Shown: positions 24,301 to 37,200 of the stretch, piece by piece
How the letters are laid out: every line of letters starts with the position of its first letter
Position numbering within the stretch: position 1 is the first letter of the stretch
Origin: Rotaria sordida
Taxonomy: Eukaryota; Rotifera; Eurotatoria; Philodinida; Philodinidae
Length of the DNA: 64,000 nt
Assembly: GCA_905250125.1 (NCBI GenBank)
Contig: CAJNOL010000528.1
Span: 1 to 64,000 of the forward strand
Direction: 5' to 3'
Notes under the pieces: generated by a model
The model's input: the letters and a program-made list of their open reading frames with translations, nothing else
The model's database searches: none
Told to the model about the DNA's origin: nothing
Position numbers and translations under genes: made by a program

Positions 24301-25164
24301 TACGTTCAGCAGGTATATATGGTAATCCAGTGAAAATTTTAGCTTTATTTCATGAATGTAATCAATCTATTGAAATGACTAAAGCTCGTATTGAAAAAGA
24401 TCGAGAACAACGTGAACAACAATATGAAAAACGAACACAGGTAGAAAAAGACATATTAAAACAAAAAAAAAATTCAATAATTATATCATTGTTTTAGCAA
24501 CGTATTGTACTTGCCGAAATTCATGATGCTTATTTAACCATAAATAATCGAGATGATTGGCCAGATAACATTCAACAAGTTTATTTAGACGGAAATAATA
24601 TGATGTTTGTTATTGATTGCATACGTCGACTTTGTTTAAATCGAGCAAGTAAAAAAGCTGAACGAGCTATTGCAGAATTAGCTGCTGCATGGAATGAACA
24701 AATGCATATACCAAATATTGAACTTATTTTTGATTTAACACATCAATTAGAACAAATTCAGAGTATTAAAGTTAGTAGTGCACATCCAATGTATAAAACA
24801 ACTGATGATATGCTCATTGATATTGTTCGACGAAGTGAAAATCAACAAAAAAATAAACGTACAATTATTGTTACATCTGATCGAGGTTTAGCTATTCATG
24901 TAAACTTGTCTTTTTTTCTTTTTTATTCTCTTAATTAGAAATTTTTTTGATTTATTTAAAATTTAGTTAAAATATGAAGGATGTCAACTCGTAAAACCAC
25001 ATCAATGGTTTTCTCATTGTGCAATGGTATTAACACCAGATTTAATTAAACATGAAGAAACAACCGATATGACTGCAGCAACAACAACAACAACAACAAC
25101 AAAAAATAAAACTCGATATGATCTTAATGAACTTGTTCGTCGTATTGTTAAAATTGATTTATAG
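21333..25164 (+). CDS. UBA-like-repeat protein with C-terminal NYN/PIN-type nuclease domain
   Basis: Five exons, all with phase-0 introns: 21333-21452, 21618-21986, 23991-24440, 24498-24899, 24967-25164 (512 aa). The N-terminal 300 residues hold about five repeats of a small helical unit. Typical forms are LQERYPHVSTQNLLHLLQQH followed by NGDVDKV, and LEKYHGDVNKV; the pattern is like UBA/CUE-type ubiquitin-binding domains. Residues about 335-490 fit the NYN (YacP-like) branch of the PIN nuclease fold. DGNN (D344) starts the first strand, D392 follows in ELIFD, D416-D417 in TTDD, and D441 in VTSDRGLA. All acidic positions expected for metal binding are kept, so an active RNase is plausible. 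A Thr run near the C-terminus comes from CAA/ACA repeats. Intron 2 is 2 kb and repeat-filled. I know of no named family with this architecture; the nuclease call is by motif only. Confidence 0.75.
22490..22618 (-). pseudogene. Antisense exon-like fragment in intron 2 of the NYN gene
   Basis: The minus strand is open for about 43 codons (VPPIDVFKRK, then LLEKIIKELDKKGIN) and ends at a good donor, CAACAAA|GTGAGT. The same donor context (AAA|GTGAGT) closes exon 2 of the host gene. The peptide is helical like the host repeats, but identity is not clear. It could be an inverted, diverged copy of a repeat exon or a foreign gene scrap. Confidence 0.3.
22665..22727. repeat. 28-bp-arm palindrome in intron 2 of the NYN gene
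   Basis: The left arm is ATAGCGCGACATTTTTGCC then TATTGGTTA. The right arm, reverse-complemented, is ATTGCGCCACAAAAATAGCC then ATTGGTTA. The loop is about 7 nt. ATTGGTTA/TAACCAAT also resembles the hairpins at 39300-39430. Confidence 0.65.
23225..23560. repeat. Degenerate tandem duplication, unit about 165 bp
   Basis: Two consecutive copies share AAxATGGxTxATxTTTTATA, ATTGAAxxTxTTCxATT and a later A(G/A)CAxxCTAxxATC block. The duplication lies in the long intron of the NYN gene. Confidence 0.4.
23650..23920 (+). repeat. Dispersed repeat, copy at 56820-57060
   Basis: Shared blocks in the same order are ACG(A/G)TTTTGACAAAAT, TTTCTxGAAAAACCAG and GAAAGC(A/T)ATTGATCAGTT. No coding capacity is seen. 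It is probably an old transposon family. Confidence 0.6.
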
Positions 25165-25289
25165 ATTAGTTTTTTGTTAAATATTTTGTTATAATCAAGA
25201 AAAAAAAATACGTTGTCTCTTTTTTTTTAACTAAAATTAAACAATCACTTTTATCTGATGACACATCGGACGTATCAAATGATAAGTAT

Positions 25290-25320
25290 AAATATATACA
25301 TATATATATATATATATATT
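25290..25320. repeat. (TA)n microsatellite
   Basis: A run of AT/TA dinucleotides lies about 130 bp past the stop of the NYN-domain gene. Confidence 0.8.
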
Positions 25321-25852
25321 CATCTGTTTCGAAAAAACGATCTATCATATTTGTTTCATCAAAAGGATGAAAGAAAGACTTTTCTTTATACCTATTATCG
25401 AATGCATTCGAGTGTAACGCCTGACCGTCTAACGCCATGATGAAATACATATGTATAAAAAAAAAACCGATTGCGTTTTGTTGTTTGATTCAATCGGACA
25501 ACTCACTTCTTTTTTTTTACCGTTCGATTATATGAACGTGTCACGTTTATATCTATACGTTCTTCTCATCATTATTGCGCTCTTTCGGTCTTTTTTTTTG
25601 TTCAGTTCAATCAATGCGTAACCAAAGCTTTAATCAGACGATGAAAGACAGTTCAAGTTGACTATAGCTGAACAATGCATGAGCAATTATTGAACTATCA
25701 TATTGACTAAGAGAGTAAGTTATAATGAATGAAACAATATGAAATACAAATAATAACATTTATTCACAAGAAAATCGTTTTTTGAATGTTTTTTTTCTAT
25801 TACACACTAGTATATTTATTTATTCAGATAAATCATTTGATTGAAGTAGAAT

Positions 25853-28012
25853 ATGCCTGCTGCAAATTTTACTAAATCTTCTACTCCTCTCAATGGAGTA
25901 CCAGCATTGATTACACATAAGACTGCAACAGCTATACAAAGTGGTCCCTATACAAAAGCACAATGTAAAAGATTTCGTTTTTTTTTTTCATTTTTTGTTG
26001 TTGGTTTTTAGTTTTAGTTTATCATATTAAATCTCTTTTTTTACTATTCTTAGTTCAAAGTACAATGGAAGGTTCTCGAACAATAAAAACTTCTAAAGAA
26101 GTTGAACACATTCTTCGTGATTATCCAGCTGCATTAGAACTTTATCGAACAGGAAAATATAAAGTTAAAGTTAAATGTGAAGCTAATGTTGAACGTGTTA
26201 TTCTTGTTGAAAAAAAAGCAGTAAAAACTACAACAAATAAAAATCAAGATAATAATCAAATTGTTCCTGATGGTTCGAGTAATATGGAACAAAATAGAGA
26301 AATTGAAAATGAACAAAATTTACAACAATCACGTAGTCGTACACAATCACGAGAACGTATTGCACCAACAACATCAGTAACAAATGGTCATAATATTGTT
26401 CATGCAACAATATCATCAACTTTGATAACAAATGATAATCATCCTAAAGTTGATCATCATCGAACACCATCAAATGAACGTGAAATTTCTGTAGCATCAC
26501 AAAAAAAACAACCTATAAATCAACATAATCATTCAAGTGATAGTCAACATAAGGCATTAAATAATAACCAACAAGGAGATAAAGTCAATCGTGATTGTCT
26601 AAAAATGATAATGCCCTATGTTCCGCAAGCTAATAAATCTGGAAATCAATGGCAACAACCACGGTTTCAAACACCATATTATAGCAATCCTCTATTACAA
26701 CAACAGCAACGATCAAATTCACATATGCCAGTACCATATGTACCACAACAAAATCCACGATATCAACAACCGTATTATTATCGTCAACGACCAACTACTC
26801 CAATTAACTTTCATCCACAGTAAGTTAATAATCAATAGAAAAAAAAACAAACTCTATTCTTTTTCAATTGAATTATTTTAGACCATCTCTTTATCCATTA
26901 TTACCATCAACACCAATAAATCGTAAACCAAATCTTCATTCAATGAATAACTATCCAACATCAACTCAATCCGTAACTAATATCATGGCACTTCCACCAA
27001 CTATGCATACATTTCATACCAATCAACAACAACAAAAATTTTCATCTCTTCGTCCGATGTATCAATCACAAATACCATTTCCTATGAATCATCCATTGCC
27101 TAATATGGCAAATGAACCATTGCGTAATGTAAGAAGTAGTAGCAATACTTATATTGAACAACAAAGAGGTGTACAAAATCGAGCACCTAGTATTAATATG
27201 GGTCAACATAACAATCTACCAGTTCATTCATCTAATATTCCACAACAAACTGGTACAGCAGTTGTTGAACAGTATCGTCATCATCATCATCAGCATCAGC
27301 ATCATCATCACCATCGGTTTCATCCAACAAATAATGTTGGAAATGGAAAAGAACAAAATGTTACATCTGTATGCAAAAATTAATTTAAAATAAAATTGAA
27401 TAATTTTTTGTTTAATATTTTAGAAAGAACAAACACGTGTAGCTAATGTTGAAAAATTAACGGTTCGTCAACTTACTGGTTTGTGTATTATTCATTATAA
27501 AGATTAATGAAAGTTTCTTCTTTTTTTTTTTTTGTCTTTTAACCTATAGAAACATTTAATCGAATAGATCCATCAGGTCGAGTACCATACACTACATTAC
27601 CTGGAATTTTACAACGTTTTGGTATAATATTAACCGATAATGATATAAGTTCAGCTGCAAAAGATCTTGAATACAATCGTAAGATATTTTGTTTTTAGAA
27701 TTATTATTCAATTCTCCTTTTTTTTTTATTTATTGTAGTTAATGAACCAGTATCTGCTCGACGTCTTATTCATATTCTTGTCAAATTAGGTAAAATAACA
27801 AAATCAAGCCAACAACAACAGCGTCAACCTGTTTCACCATCAATGTTACCTGAAGATCGTGAAGTTACGGATATAATGACACAACGTAATGTAAGTTCTT
27901 TGGTTTTTTTATATGTTTATTAAATTATTTGAATAATTACGAACTTTTTTTTTTTCTTTAGACAACAAATACTTATATGCATTCATCAAATCAACCTAAT
28001 CAACAATATTAA
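25853..28012 (+). CDS. Gln/Asn/His-rich protein with C-terminal EF-hand-like pair
   Basis: Seven exons keep phase throughout: 25853-25964, 26054-26819, 26882-27368, 27424-27478, 27550-27678, 27739-27890, 27962-28012 (583 aa). Residues 40-90 are a compact charged segment (EVEHILRDYPAALELYRTGK then YKVKVKCE). The next 370 residues are low-complexity, rich in Gln, Asn, Pro and Tyr, with a His run near residue 430. Residues about 474-535 look like two EF-hand helices around weak loops (RIDPSGRVPYTTLPGILQRF then GI, and later SARRLIHILVKLGKI). The loop DPSGR lacks several calcium ligands, so structural use is likelier than calcium binding. I do not recognise the protein. It sits 0.7 kb downstream of the NYN gene on the same strand. 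Confidence 0.75.
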
Positions 28013-30470
28013 TATTTTAGACATATGACAATAGATAAACAATATTCATCTTCTTTTTTCTTTTGTTCTTATGGTTGTGTGAATGTAATTTATTTGATAA
28101 ACATTGCCTTAGATAAAACGATAAAATATAATGTTTAAATAGTTTTACATTTAGAAGTTAAGGCTTCAAAACAATTTAATTAAATATCTTCTACAAAATC
28201 TAGATATGATTTTTTGATAATCAGCAACAATAAAATGTGAACTGAAGACTAGCAGTTAACAATAGGGGATCAGTCGAACGAAATATTGTTTCTATTTATG
28301 AAGGAATGTTTCACCCAACATAAAGTCATGCACATCAAGAAAAAATGGAACAAAAGAATGCAGACATTTATTTATTTATTTATTTACTGTTCCTAACTCA
28401 TACATTTCAATTTAAGCAGATGTTGTTTCTTTTTCTCTAAAAAGAAATGAATACAGTATTTCCATTTTGAATATTTAATATTTCTTCTATTACTCTTCTC
28501 CATAGGGTTAAAATAATCACATGATAGTTATCCAGCTAAATCTTTTGAACTTCTACTGGTGAAAATAGCAATGATTGAAAAATTTCTTCTTTTGTAAATG
28601 CATTCAAGTAATGACTGCCCAAGTTTTTTGAGAAAATATTTCTTCTTAACTTCATGGGAAGTGACTTATTTCTACTGCAAAATGAAGCGATTTGCGTGTT
28701 TCCTGTGTGATCAAAATCACGATTCATTGGTCGTCTAAGGGTTTTTCATAGGAGTCTAGTATGATAGTTGCGGTCATAGTAAGCTTTTTGTATACGACAT
28801 TGTTCATTGCCTTATTCACATGAGCCTCTCATAAATGAGCAGAGGGAGGAATTTTTCTTTCCCATCTTTTGTACATAGAAAAATATAATTTTCTCTTTAA
28901 TTATACTTAATGATGAAATTGTAGTTCCTATTAATCTAAATAAAAGGAATCTAATGAATTTTGTAAGCCAATACTTATCGTGTCATCACGATTAATTACC
29001 AAAAGCAACACGATTTTAATGACATGAATTGCATGATATTGCTCAGACCTTCTTATAGTGAAAAGGTATGAACTAAAATTGGTCAAAAGCTTCGGTAAAT
29101 ATATTCTGAATCTTAATATCTTTCAAAAGAGAACTAGAGGGTGTGGGTATGTGCGTGTGGATGTGGGTATTGGTGTTGAATGTAAGTTGTTTTCATTCAC
29201 TCCCATCCACGCTCAAAAATGACTATAAATATGACAAAAATAATCGTAAATACAGCAAAAATGACTGTACATATGGTGCAAGTGGTCATCAGGTTACTAT
29301 GGTACAGATCATCATGACTATGGTATAAATAGTCATAGCTACTATCTGCAGCATGATTGATTGCGTAGGATGGCAATGTGTACTTAGGTATTAAGATTCA
29401 TGATTAAGATTAAATAGTATCCAAAGGTCAGGTATACAGAATCGGTATGTAGTGTGAAACGGTCATCTATGCTAAGTATCTCTCCATGTTCCATCATATT
29501 TTGATGTACGACATAGATCAGAATTAAGAAAATATTCCTCTGTGTTCGATAAAGAAAAATATGCCCGTTTTACGGAGAGTCCCGGCATTAAAGTGCCATT
29601 GTACCCGTCGTCGAGTACGAAATTCCTAAAAAATAGTATCTCTCCATATCGTAGATGAAGAAATGGAACTGTAATACTGAGTTATTTAACACGTCAATAT
29701 GGGACAATTTATGGTCATTTTCGAGTGTATTTTATTTCACCTGAGATGTTTTCAGAAGTGACGATCATTGTAGTTAAACAATTGAATATTTCAACTTATT
29801 ATTCAATAATATATGTATGAAGACATTTTTTAATAATTATTAAGAATTAGAGAATATGTCTGAACATAATATTAGTTTAAACCTCAGTTTCATTTTTAGA
29901 ATAATATGATAATAGTATTTTTTCGGAATAGAAAAAGTGCTAACAAAAGTAATTATTAATAACTGTGTGGATTTCTATTTTATCTTTATTAATCAACATA
30001 TATGTAACATAAGTTTCATTCCAAACACGAAGAAGACTCAAAATAACATGAATGATGAAACATAGGAACTTTAACATTGACTGCTTAGGTTGTATTTCAT
30101 TATACAACAAATACATTATTAGTGATAGGATCAGTGACTATTAGCAACTTGCTAATAACAGTTGTTATCGACCAGTCGAAAAAAAAGAACTGTCTAAATA
30201 TGCCAGTTTTCCTTTAACAAAATACGTTGAGAGTCAGTTTCAGTACCTTTATCAAAATCATAAAGCAGTATTCAATCAGAACAAAATTTGTGTGCTTTTT
30301 GGATCAAATGGAATAATCTATTGATTCACAAAGAAAAGATTAACAGAAAAAAAAATATTAAATTTTTCAATTAATAATGTTTAATATATCATTTAAACAT
30401 GTAATCACATGAATGTTCACATATTCTTCACCTAAAAAAATACATATATTTAAAACTAAATAAATGATGA
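28013..30470. other. Intergenic, AT-rich with short tandem and G-rich motifs
   Basis: The stretch holds a polyadenylation-type AATAAA at about 28229, a (TTTA)n run at 28369-28386 and a G-rich patch at 29137-29172 (GGGTGTGGGTATGTGCGTGT then GGATGTGGG). It also holds a 21-bp degenerate tandem repeat from 29215. No gene is supported. Confidence 0.5.
29215..29340. repeat. Degenerate 21-bp tandem repeat
   Basis: Consecutive 21-mers start AAAAATGACTATAAATA, AAAAATAATCGTAAATA and AAAAATGACTGTACATA, and weaker units follow. The array runs into a CTATGGTACA(G/A)AT motif that also occurs at about 16463 and, less exactly, at about 42838. Confidence 0.5.
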
Positions 30471-30477
30471 AGCTTAC

Positions 30478-30784
30478 GTTCAATATTTAAGTAGACCTTC
30501 AGAATTTCAAACTCTAATTTAAAATTATGTAATTGTGTTTCCATTAATATAAGACGTTCCTTGAGTTCATTTATAATTTTATCTTTGTTGTCCATAGTGG
30601 CGGAGTCAGAATTTTGAGCTGGGAGGGGCTGAGCCCACCTCTAGCTCCGTCCCTAGTTGTCCAACTCTACTTTTAATTGTTCAATTTCATCTTTTGATGA
30701 TTCAGCTTCGTTAGTTTTTGTAATGAGACTTTGTTTCATGATTGTACGAGATGCAGGAACAGATGGAATTCCATTGCTGATGTT
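30478..30784 (-). pseudogene. Coiled-coil exon broken by a micro-MITE
   Basis: An acceptor (TTTAG) at 30785 and a donor (GTAAGC) after 30478 frame a minus-strand exon. It reads NGIPSVPASRTIMKQSL, then DEIEQLKVELDN, then a stop. After a 69-bp interruption it continues as KDKIINELKERLILMETQ in the same frame. Removing the 61-bp element plus one 8-bp duplicate restores one heptad-rich coiled coil. No neighbouring exons fit in phase, so this is an isolated gene fragment. The parent family is unknown. Confidence 0.6.
30595..30655 (-). mobile_element. 61-bp hAT-type micro-MITE with 8-bp target duplication
   Basis: The element starts TAGTGGCGGAGTCAG and ends CTAGCTCCGTCCCTA; these ends are imperfect inverted repeats (11 of 15). 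It is flanked on both sides by the identical 8-mer GTTGTCCA (30587-30594 and 30656-30663), the target-site size of hAT transposases. It is very GC-rich against its surroundings. Strand is arbitrary. Confidence 0.8.
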
Positions 30785-31221
30785 CTAAATAAGAAAAGAT
30801 AAATTCATAATATGGAATTTAAATTGGAAATCTTCACCTGAACATTGTCGACAGTAAATAAATCAATTTCTCAAACAACAAATATTGTCTAAAATAATAA
30901 AATAAAATAAATTATTGAAATCATACTTCTTTTTTTATTATTTTCAACTAAGATTTTTTTCTGATTGCACAATCTTGTTCAATATAAAATAATCTAATGT
31001 GCATATGAATATGGACAATACACAATGCAATACATAATAAAAAATAGATGTCAGCTAACGACAGTTAACAAATGATTCATTATAGAATTATTCGTTAACT
31101 TACTTTTACCATTCTATAAGATAATTTCTCAATCAGCTGTATTTTTCGTATATTCATTTGCTATTACTTTTCTCTCTTTTAGTTGATCGTCGTTTCAAAT
31201 AGTTGATAATCATAAATAAGA

Positions 31222-34200
31222 ATGATGCAAATTATTGTTGATCGAATTCGTGCTACATTACCATCTGTTAATGACGATATTATTGGTTATATAACTGGTT
31301 TGTAAATTCTTTTTTTGCTTTTCTTTTTATTCTCAAAATATTTTATTTTTCTTTAGACATTTTAAAAACAAATAAAACTGATTATACTGATTATCAAGAA
31401 GTAGACGACGCTTTAAGACCTATATTTGAAGAAATTGCTCATGATGAAATAAAACCAGAAGCAATTACTGAACTTTGTCAATTTGTTAGTGATCAATTAA
31501 AATTGTAAGAAATAATTCAACGAATCTTAAATGAAAAAAAAACTTATTTGTTTTTTTTTTCTAGAGAAACACTATCTGGTGATAATGGTTTAACTCATGA
31601 ACCAAAAAAATTATCAACACCTATTTTAATTGGTCATTATTCAAGTCCAACATTTGATACAGTTTCATCGGCTTTATTTAATATTTCTGATCGAACATTT
31701 ATTAAACCAACAAATGAAACAACAACTGTATCACAAAAAAAACTTGAAAAAGCTGAAGCTAAACTTCGTGAAAAACAAGAAAAACGTGCACGAGATGGAG
31801 TAATAAATGGTGAAAATAAGTATGTTAAAATTAATTTTGATTTGAATTTTTTTAATTTATTTAAATTTCTAGAGAACAAGCACGACTTGAAGATGCTGTT
31901 GTTAGTCAAGCAACTAATAAACGATTACTTGCAGATAATGAAAATAGTGATTCAACAAATAAATCGTAAATTAATTAAGAATAAAGTGACATTTTTATTG
32001 ATATTTATTTTGTTTTTAGATATGATATTCATATTGATAATTTCGATGTATCATATGGAAATAAGTAAGATAAATAGTTTTCTTTTCTTTTTGAATAACT
32101 GTTTTGTTTCTTATAGAATGTTAATTCTTGCTGGTACGCTTGATCTTATCTATGGTCGTCGTTATGGTTTTGTTGGTCGAAATGGATTAGGTAAATTAAG
32201 TTTTATTTGATGATATTGATTAGTTTTTTTGTTTTGATTTTTATAGGTAAATCAACTCTACTTCGTGTAATAGCTAAGTAAGTTTTGATCGAATTCTTTT
32301 TTTTTTTTTTTTGTTAAATAATTAGTTGAGATGAAATTATAGAAATTAAAAAGAAAATTTCCGAACATGATGATCTTAGTCTAATATCTTGTGGAAACTA
32401 TCGTAATTATAGAGAATATTAATTCTGACTGTTTCAGAATAGTTTTAACAATATTTGTAATAATGTAAAAGTATTCAATAGAAAATAAATCTCGAGAAAA
32501 ACTAGTTAACAATGTGATACAGTAGTTGTCAAAAGTTTGGCTACTAGGTAAAATGTATCTAAAGGTGAATTCCTTTGTCTCATATATAGTCAATAAATAG
32601 AGCAGGACGAACGCTGATTACAAGCAGCAATCGAGACTTGATCGACCTTTATGCAAAGGAGATCGAAGAACAACATAGATTTTTTTTATTCAGACGAGTA
32701 TATTTCAGCATTGACAAGAAATCTTACAGTATTTGACCCCTCATTTAAGAACTCAAGATTGTCTCTATCACTGATAAAAGTTTCATACCAAATGATTGTA
32801 GTTTACTTGATTTATGACGTTATCTTTCAGTATTCTTAGCATGAGAGTTGATAGGTTTTGTCAAAAAGTAACATTTAATTTTAACTATTTTCAACCATTT
32901 GTCTGAAAAATTTCTTCAATGAATTGTTTACTCTATTCAAGTACTCGCTAAAAATCTCATGATTACAGCTATTAATGGAACAGAGATCTATGCGAAGATC
33001 GTCCCGAGTATTGTATTAACGCATATTTAATATTTTCCGAATTTCAGTGAAGATTTGTCAGCATTGTCTAGAGAACGTCACAACAGTTTTCTTTGTCCAG
33101 CCTTGCATTTTGCAGGACAAAGGATCCTTCTGCATTCGACCTACATGACGATCTTTTAATTAAATTTTTGACAAGGATAAAAACCAATTTGTATATGAGG
33201 TACGATGTCAAATATCATAGACATACAATTTATACAAAAATCATTTACAATGTAATCACATATATAAACCTTATCACATGTTTTCCAGTAGAAATGAAAA
33301 GAATAATAAAAAAAATACTTGATATCTATAGGGTAAACAAAAAAACAATAACAAAGCAAATATACAGATAAAGGATTCCAAATGTAAACAGATTGATAAA
33401 GAGAAAGGATAAGTTTTCTTTTGATTGTTCTTTCTTAAATTTCTCATATGAACGAATAAATAATACGCTATCAATTTGACTTGATAATAAACATGTTCAT
33501 CTTGAAGTAAATGTTAATTCAGCTAAGCTAAATAATCTTTCTACCAAAATACTAGTCAATGGTGCAGCATTTACTCTTCTGGCTACTACTGATAATAATG
33601 GAAAATCACGGCGAGTTTGTCTACTAGACTAAAACTTCATTGGATCACAATCAATTAAATAACTTAGATGTCCTGTTTAAGGATATAACAGTGAAAGCGT
33701 GAATACGATGAACGTATAATAAAATTATAGTGGTCTTGAATTGATCTTGATTTTTTCGGTTGAGGAAGGTTATTTCAAGAAAATAGCTGAGTCTTTGTAA
33801 AAATAGACTAAAAGTTTTCTGAGTTCAGGAACCTAAATCTATAGGAAGTTTGTCGAAATTCCTGTTCGAGAAAGGCTTAATTCTCAAGATTTAGTCATGT
33901 TATATGAAACTCACCTACTTTTCTGGAATAGAAATTCCTCGATCGAAAAAGACGAAATGAATCTAAGGCCATCATAGTTTTATCATGTGTTCCCCGTTAT
34001 TCTATACGTGCATGTCTAGACCGGTGCAGCATTCTATCTAAGATCAACGATCATCGTTGCGTGACTAGTTCTGTGATGTTCTCTAATATTGTCCAATTTC
34101 AAGTTGGAAAATTTCAAAGATCCTACATATAATATTCGCTATATTATTCAAAACTATGTCTTTTTTATTTATATTTTTATAATCAGTTGAGCAGATATTA

Positions 34201-37200
34201 CTAAATAAAATGTATTTAAAATATTAAACTATTGATTTGAAGTTTATTGAGTTAGAAATCAATTTTTATTGAGACTTAACATTTTTGAAAGTAACTTTTT
34301 ATTTCTAATTTTTAGTCGAAGTCTTGTAGTTCCATCTCATCTTCGTATATTACATGTTGAGCAAGAAATTGAAGGTACTGATATTATTGCTCTTCAGAGT
34401 GTTCTCGAATGTGATGAACGACGAACAGCATTATTGAATGAAGAAAAAGAATTAAATAGAAGATTACATTCAAGGTAAATTATTTCTTAGATATCATCTT
34501 TCTTTTTTTGAAAAAAACAAAATTTTGTTGTACAATTATTTCAGTAACGATTCATCAACAACTCACGATTCATTCATTTCAAAACGCCTAACAGCAATTT
34601 ATGCTGAGTTAGAAACAATTGAAGCACATAAAGCTGAATCAAGAGCAGCCGTTATATTAAATGGTCTTGGTTTTAGTACAGAAATGCAATCAATGGCTAC
34701 AAAGTAATATTATTGATTTATCTTTATTTTTTTTTTTATTTTTTTGTTTTAAAATAGACAGTTTTCCGGTGGTTGGAGAATGCGTCTTGCATTAGCACGA
34801 GCTCTTTTTTCAAAGTAAGATATCATATTTCAATTGTTTCCTTTTTTTTTCTATTTTGATATATATATATAATATTTCTTTAGGCCAGATCTTCTTTTAC
34901 TCGATGAACCGACTAATATGTTAGATTTAAAAGCAATTATTTGGCTAGAAAATTATTTACAAACATGGAAAAGTACTATATTAGTTGTTTCTCACGATCG
35001 AACATTTCTCAATACTGTTGCAACAGATATTCTACATTTATATTCACAAAAACTCGATTCATATAGGTAAATATAAATTAAAAGTTTATTTCTTAATAAT
35101 GCTTTTTTGTATAGAGGTAATTATGATACATTTGTATCAGCTCGAACAGAACGTCTTAAAAATCAACAACGAGAATATGAAGCACAAAAAGAATATCGAG
35201 ATCATATTCAGGTTTGTTGAGAAAATTAATTCATTGATTTGATTTTTTTTTTAAAATAAAATATGCCAATGTACTGATAAAATGTATCGACTTTCATTTT
35301 CTGTCAATAGATACTATTAACTACAAATTCGAAAAAGAGAGTTTGCAAAGAATTTTTTCTCGTTACCATGCGAAAATTACAGGCATGAGAATATAAAATG
35401 AAAAAATAAACGAGTTTTTGGCAATGGAGAAAACGCAGACTTATGCTTTGCCCAACATGTAAATTCATCAGAACCTAGAGTCTCATAGTAATATTTTCTC
35501 AATAGAAGAAAATCAGAATTTTCGGAAGACTTATGGAAAATGAGAACCGAAGAAAGAGATTCCCATAGAACTCAAGTTGTAATATTTTCGGCTGGATGCC
35601 TTATAGTTGTCAGAATCGTATGAATAATATAACTATCAAAACAACAATGATAGCAATAGATCAATTTTTCTCGAAGTTAAGTTCAAACCTATAGCCTTAG
35701 TAGTCAACCTTGAATTCGGATTCAAAAAGTTTCATTGATTAGAATCAGTTTTAGAATTTCTTGTTAACCAACCTCTTACGAAAGAAGTCTTCCAACTGTT
35801 CAATCGCTTTTAAATCGAGACCATGTGCATTATAAAAATCCAAATGAGTTATGAATTCATAGTTCATTTGGATCTACATAATGCATATAGCCTCGATACT
35901 TGCCATCAATCGGATCTGAATCGAAAAATCTCACTGATTGAATATATGAGAGCCAATATTTGACCGGTATGGAATCTGTATCAGTACCGCGACATAGCAA
36001 AGTCGTCAGTATTAATTAAACATGAGGAAAGCATCTTGGCATTTAGAACATATGAGTTGTGACAATATGACTTTCGACGCAAGTTTTACATGACCATAAA
36101 AAATATCATTTTGAATGAAAAAGTGTGGATTCTAGTACTGGTCTCGATTTCGGTCCCTCCAGGACCATCTTGTCCATATTAATACTACCTATCATCCTAC
36201 TCTATTATCTTGATATAGATTATAAAATACTAGAAATAGCATCATAAAAAAAAAAGGTACTAAAGATGTAAATTGTAGATAAATACTCGATTAGTACCAC
36301 CTCTATCTATGATTTGGATCCGAATTTAACATTTTATTAATAAGATTTCGACGATAGCTCGATTCCTGACTGGTTAGATCCTAGTTTGATTTCTAAAGTT
36401 TATTTATCATTAGATCTATAAATGATTGTTGTATGTCAATTGTTACATACGTCACAATCTTCATAGAGAACAAATTGTATATTCTTTTTTTTTTTTAAAC
36501 CTTTGTTAAAATACAATGCTTGAAGATAATAAAACTTTTATTATTCTTTCATAGGTATTTATTGATCGATTTCGTTATAATGCTAATCGAGCTGCACAAG
36601 TACAAAGTAAACTTAAATTAATAGAAAAATTGTAAGCTATTAATTTCTTTTTTCATATAATCTATTGAATAAAAATATTTCTTTATATTAAATTAGACCT
36701 GTTCTACGACCAGTAGAAAAAGAACATGAAGTTCATTTTCGTTTTCCTGATCCTGAACCATTAAATGGAACAATTTTACAATTAGATGATGTTGCATTTG
36801 CTTATTCAAAAAATATTCCAATGATATTAAATAATGTTAATTTATCAGCAAATCTTTCATCACGTATTTGCATTATGGGTGAAAATGGATCTGGTAAGAA
36901 ATTAATATTTATTTATTTATTTCTTTATTTGTATAATTTATTCTTTTTTTTAAGGTAAAACAACTTTATTAAAATTATTAGTTGAAGAATTAGAACCAAC
37001 TAAAGGTCAACGACATGGTCATAGAAATTTAGCAATTGGCTATTTTACACAACATTTTGTTGATCAATTACCAATGAATATAAATTCTGTTGAAGTTTTA
37101 CAATTGAGATTTCCTGGTAATAAAATAATTTCTTATATTTTCTTCATTTTATGATAATTTTTCTTTTAGGTAAAGCTGTTGAACAGTATCGAACAGCATT

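Noticed and set aside
26134..26431. Minus-strand frames opposite the Gln/Asn-rich gene
   Set aside because: They are shadows of CAA/AAT-rich codons on the other strand; hydrophobic gibberish without splice context.
28369..28386. (TTTA)n run as a possible CRISPR or satellite
   Set aside because: It is a plain microsatellite. No CRISPR-type spaced repeats exist anywhere in the window.
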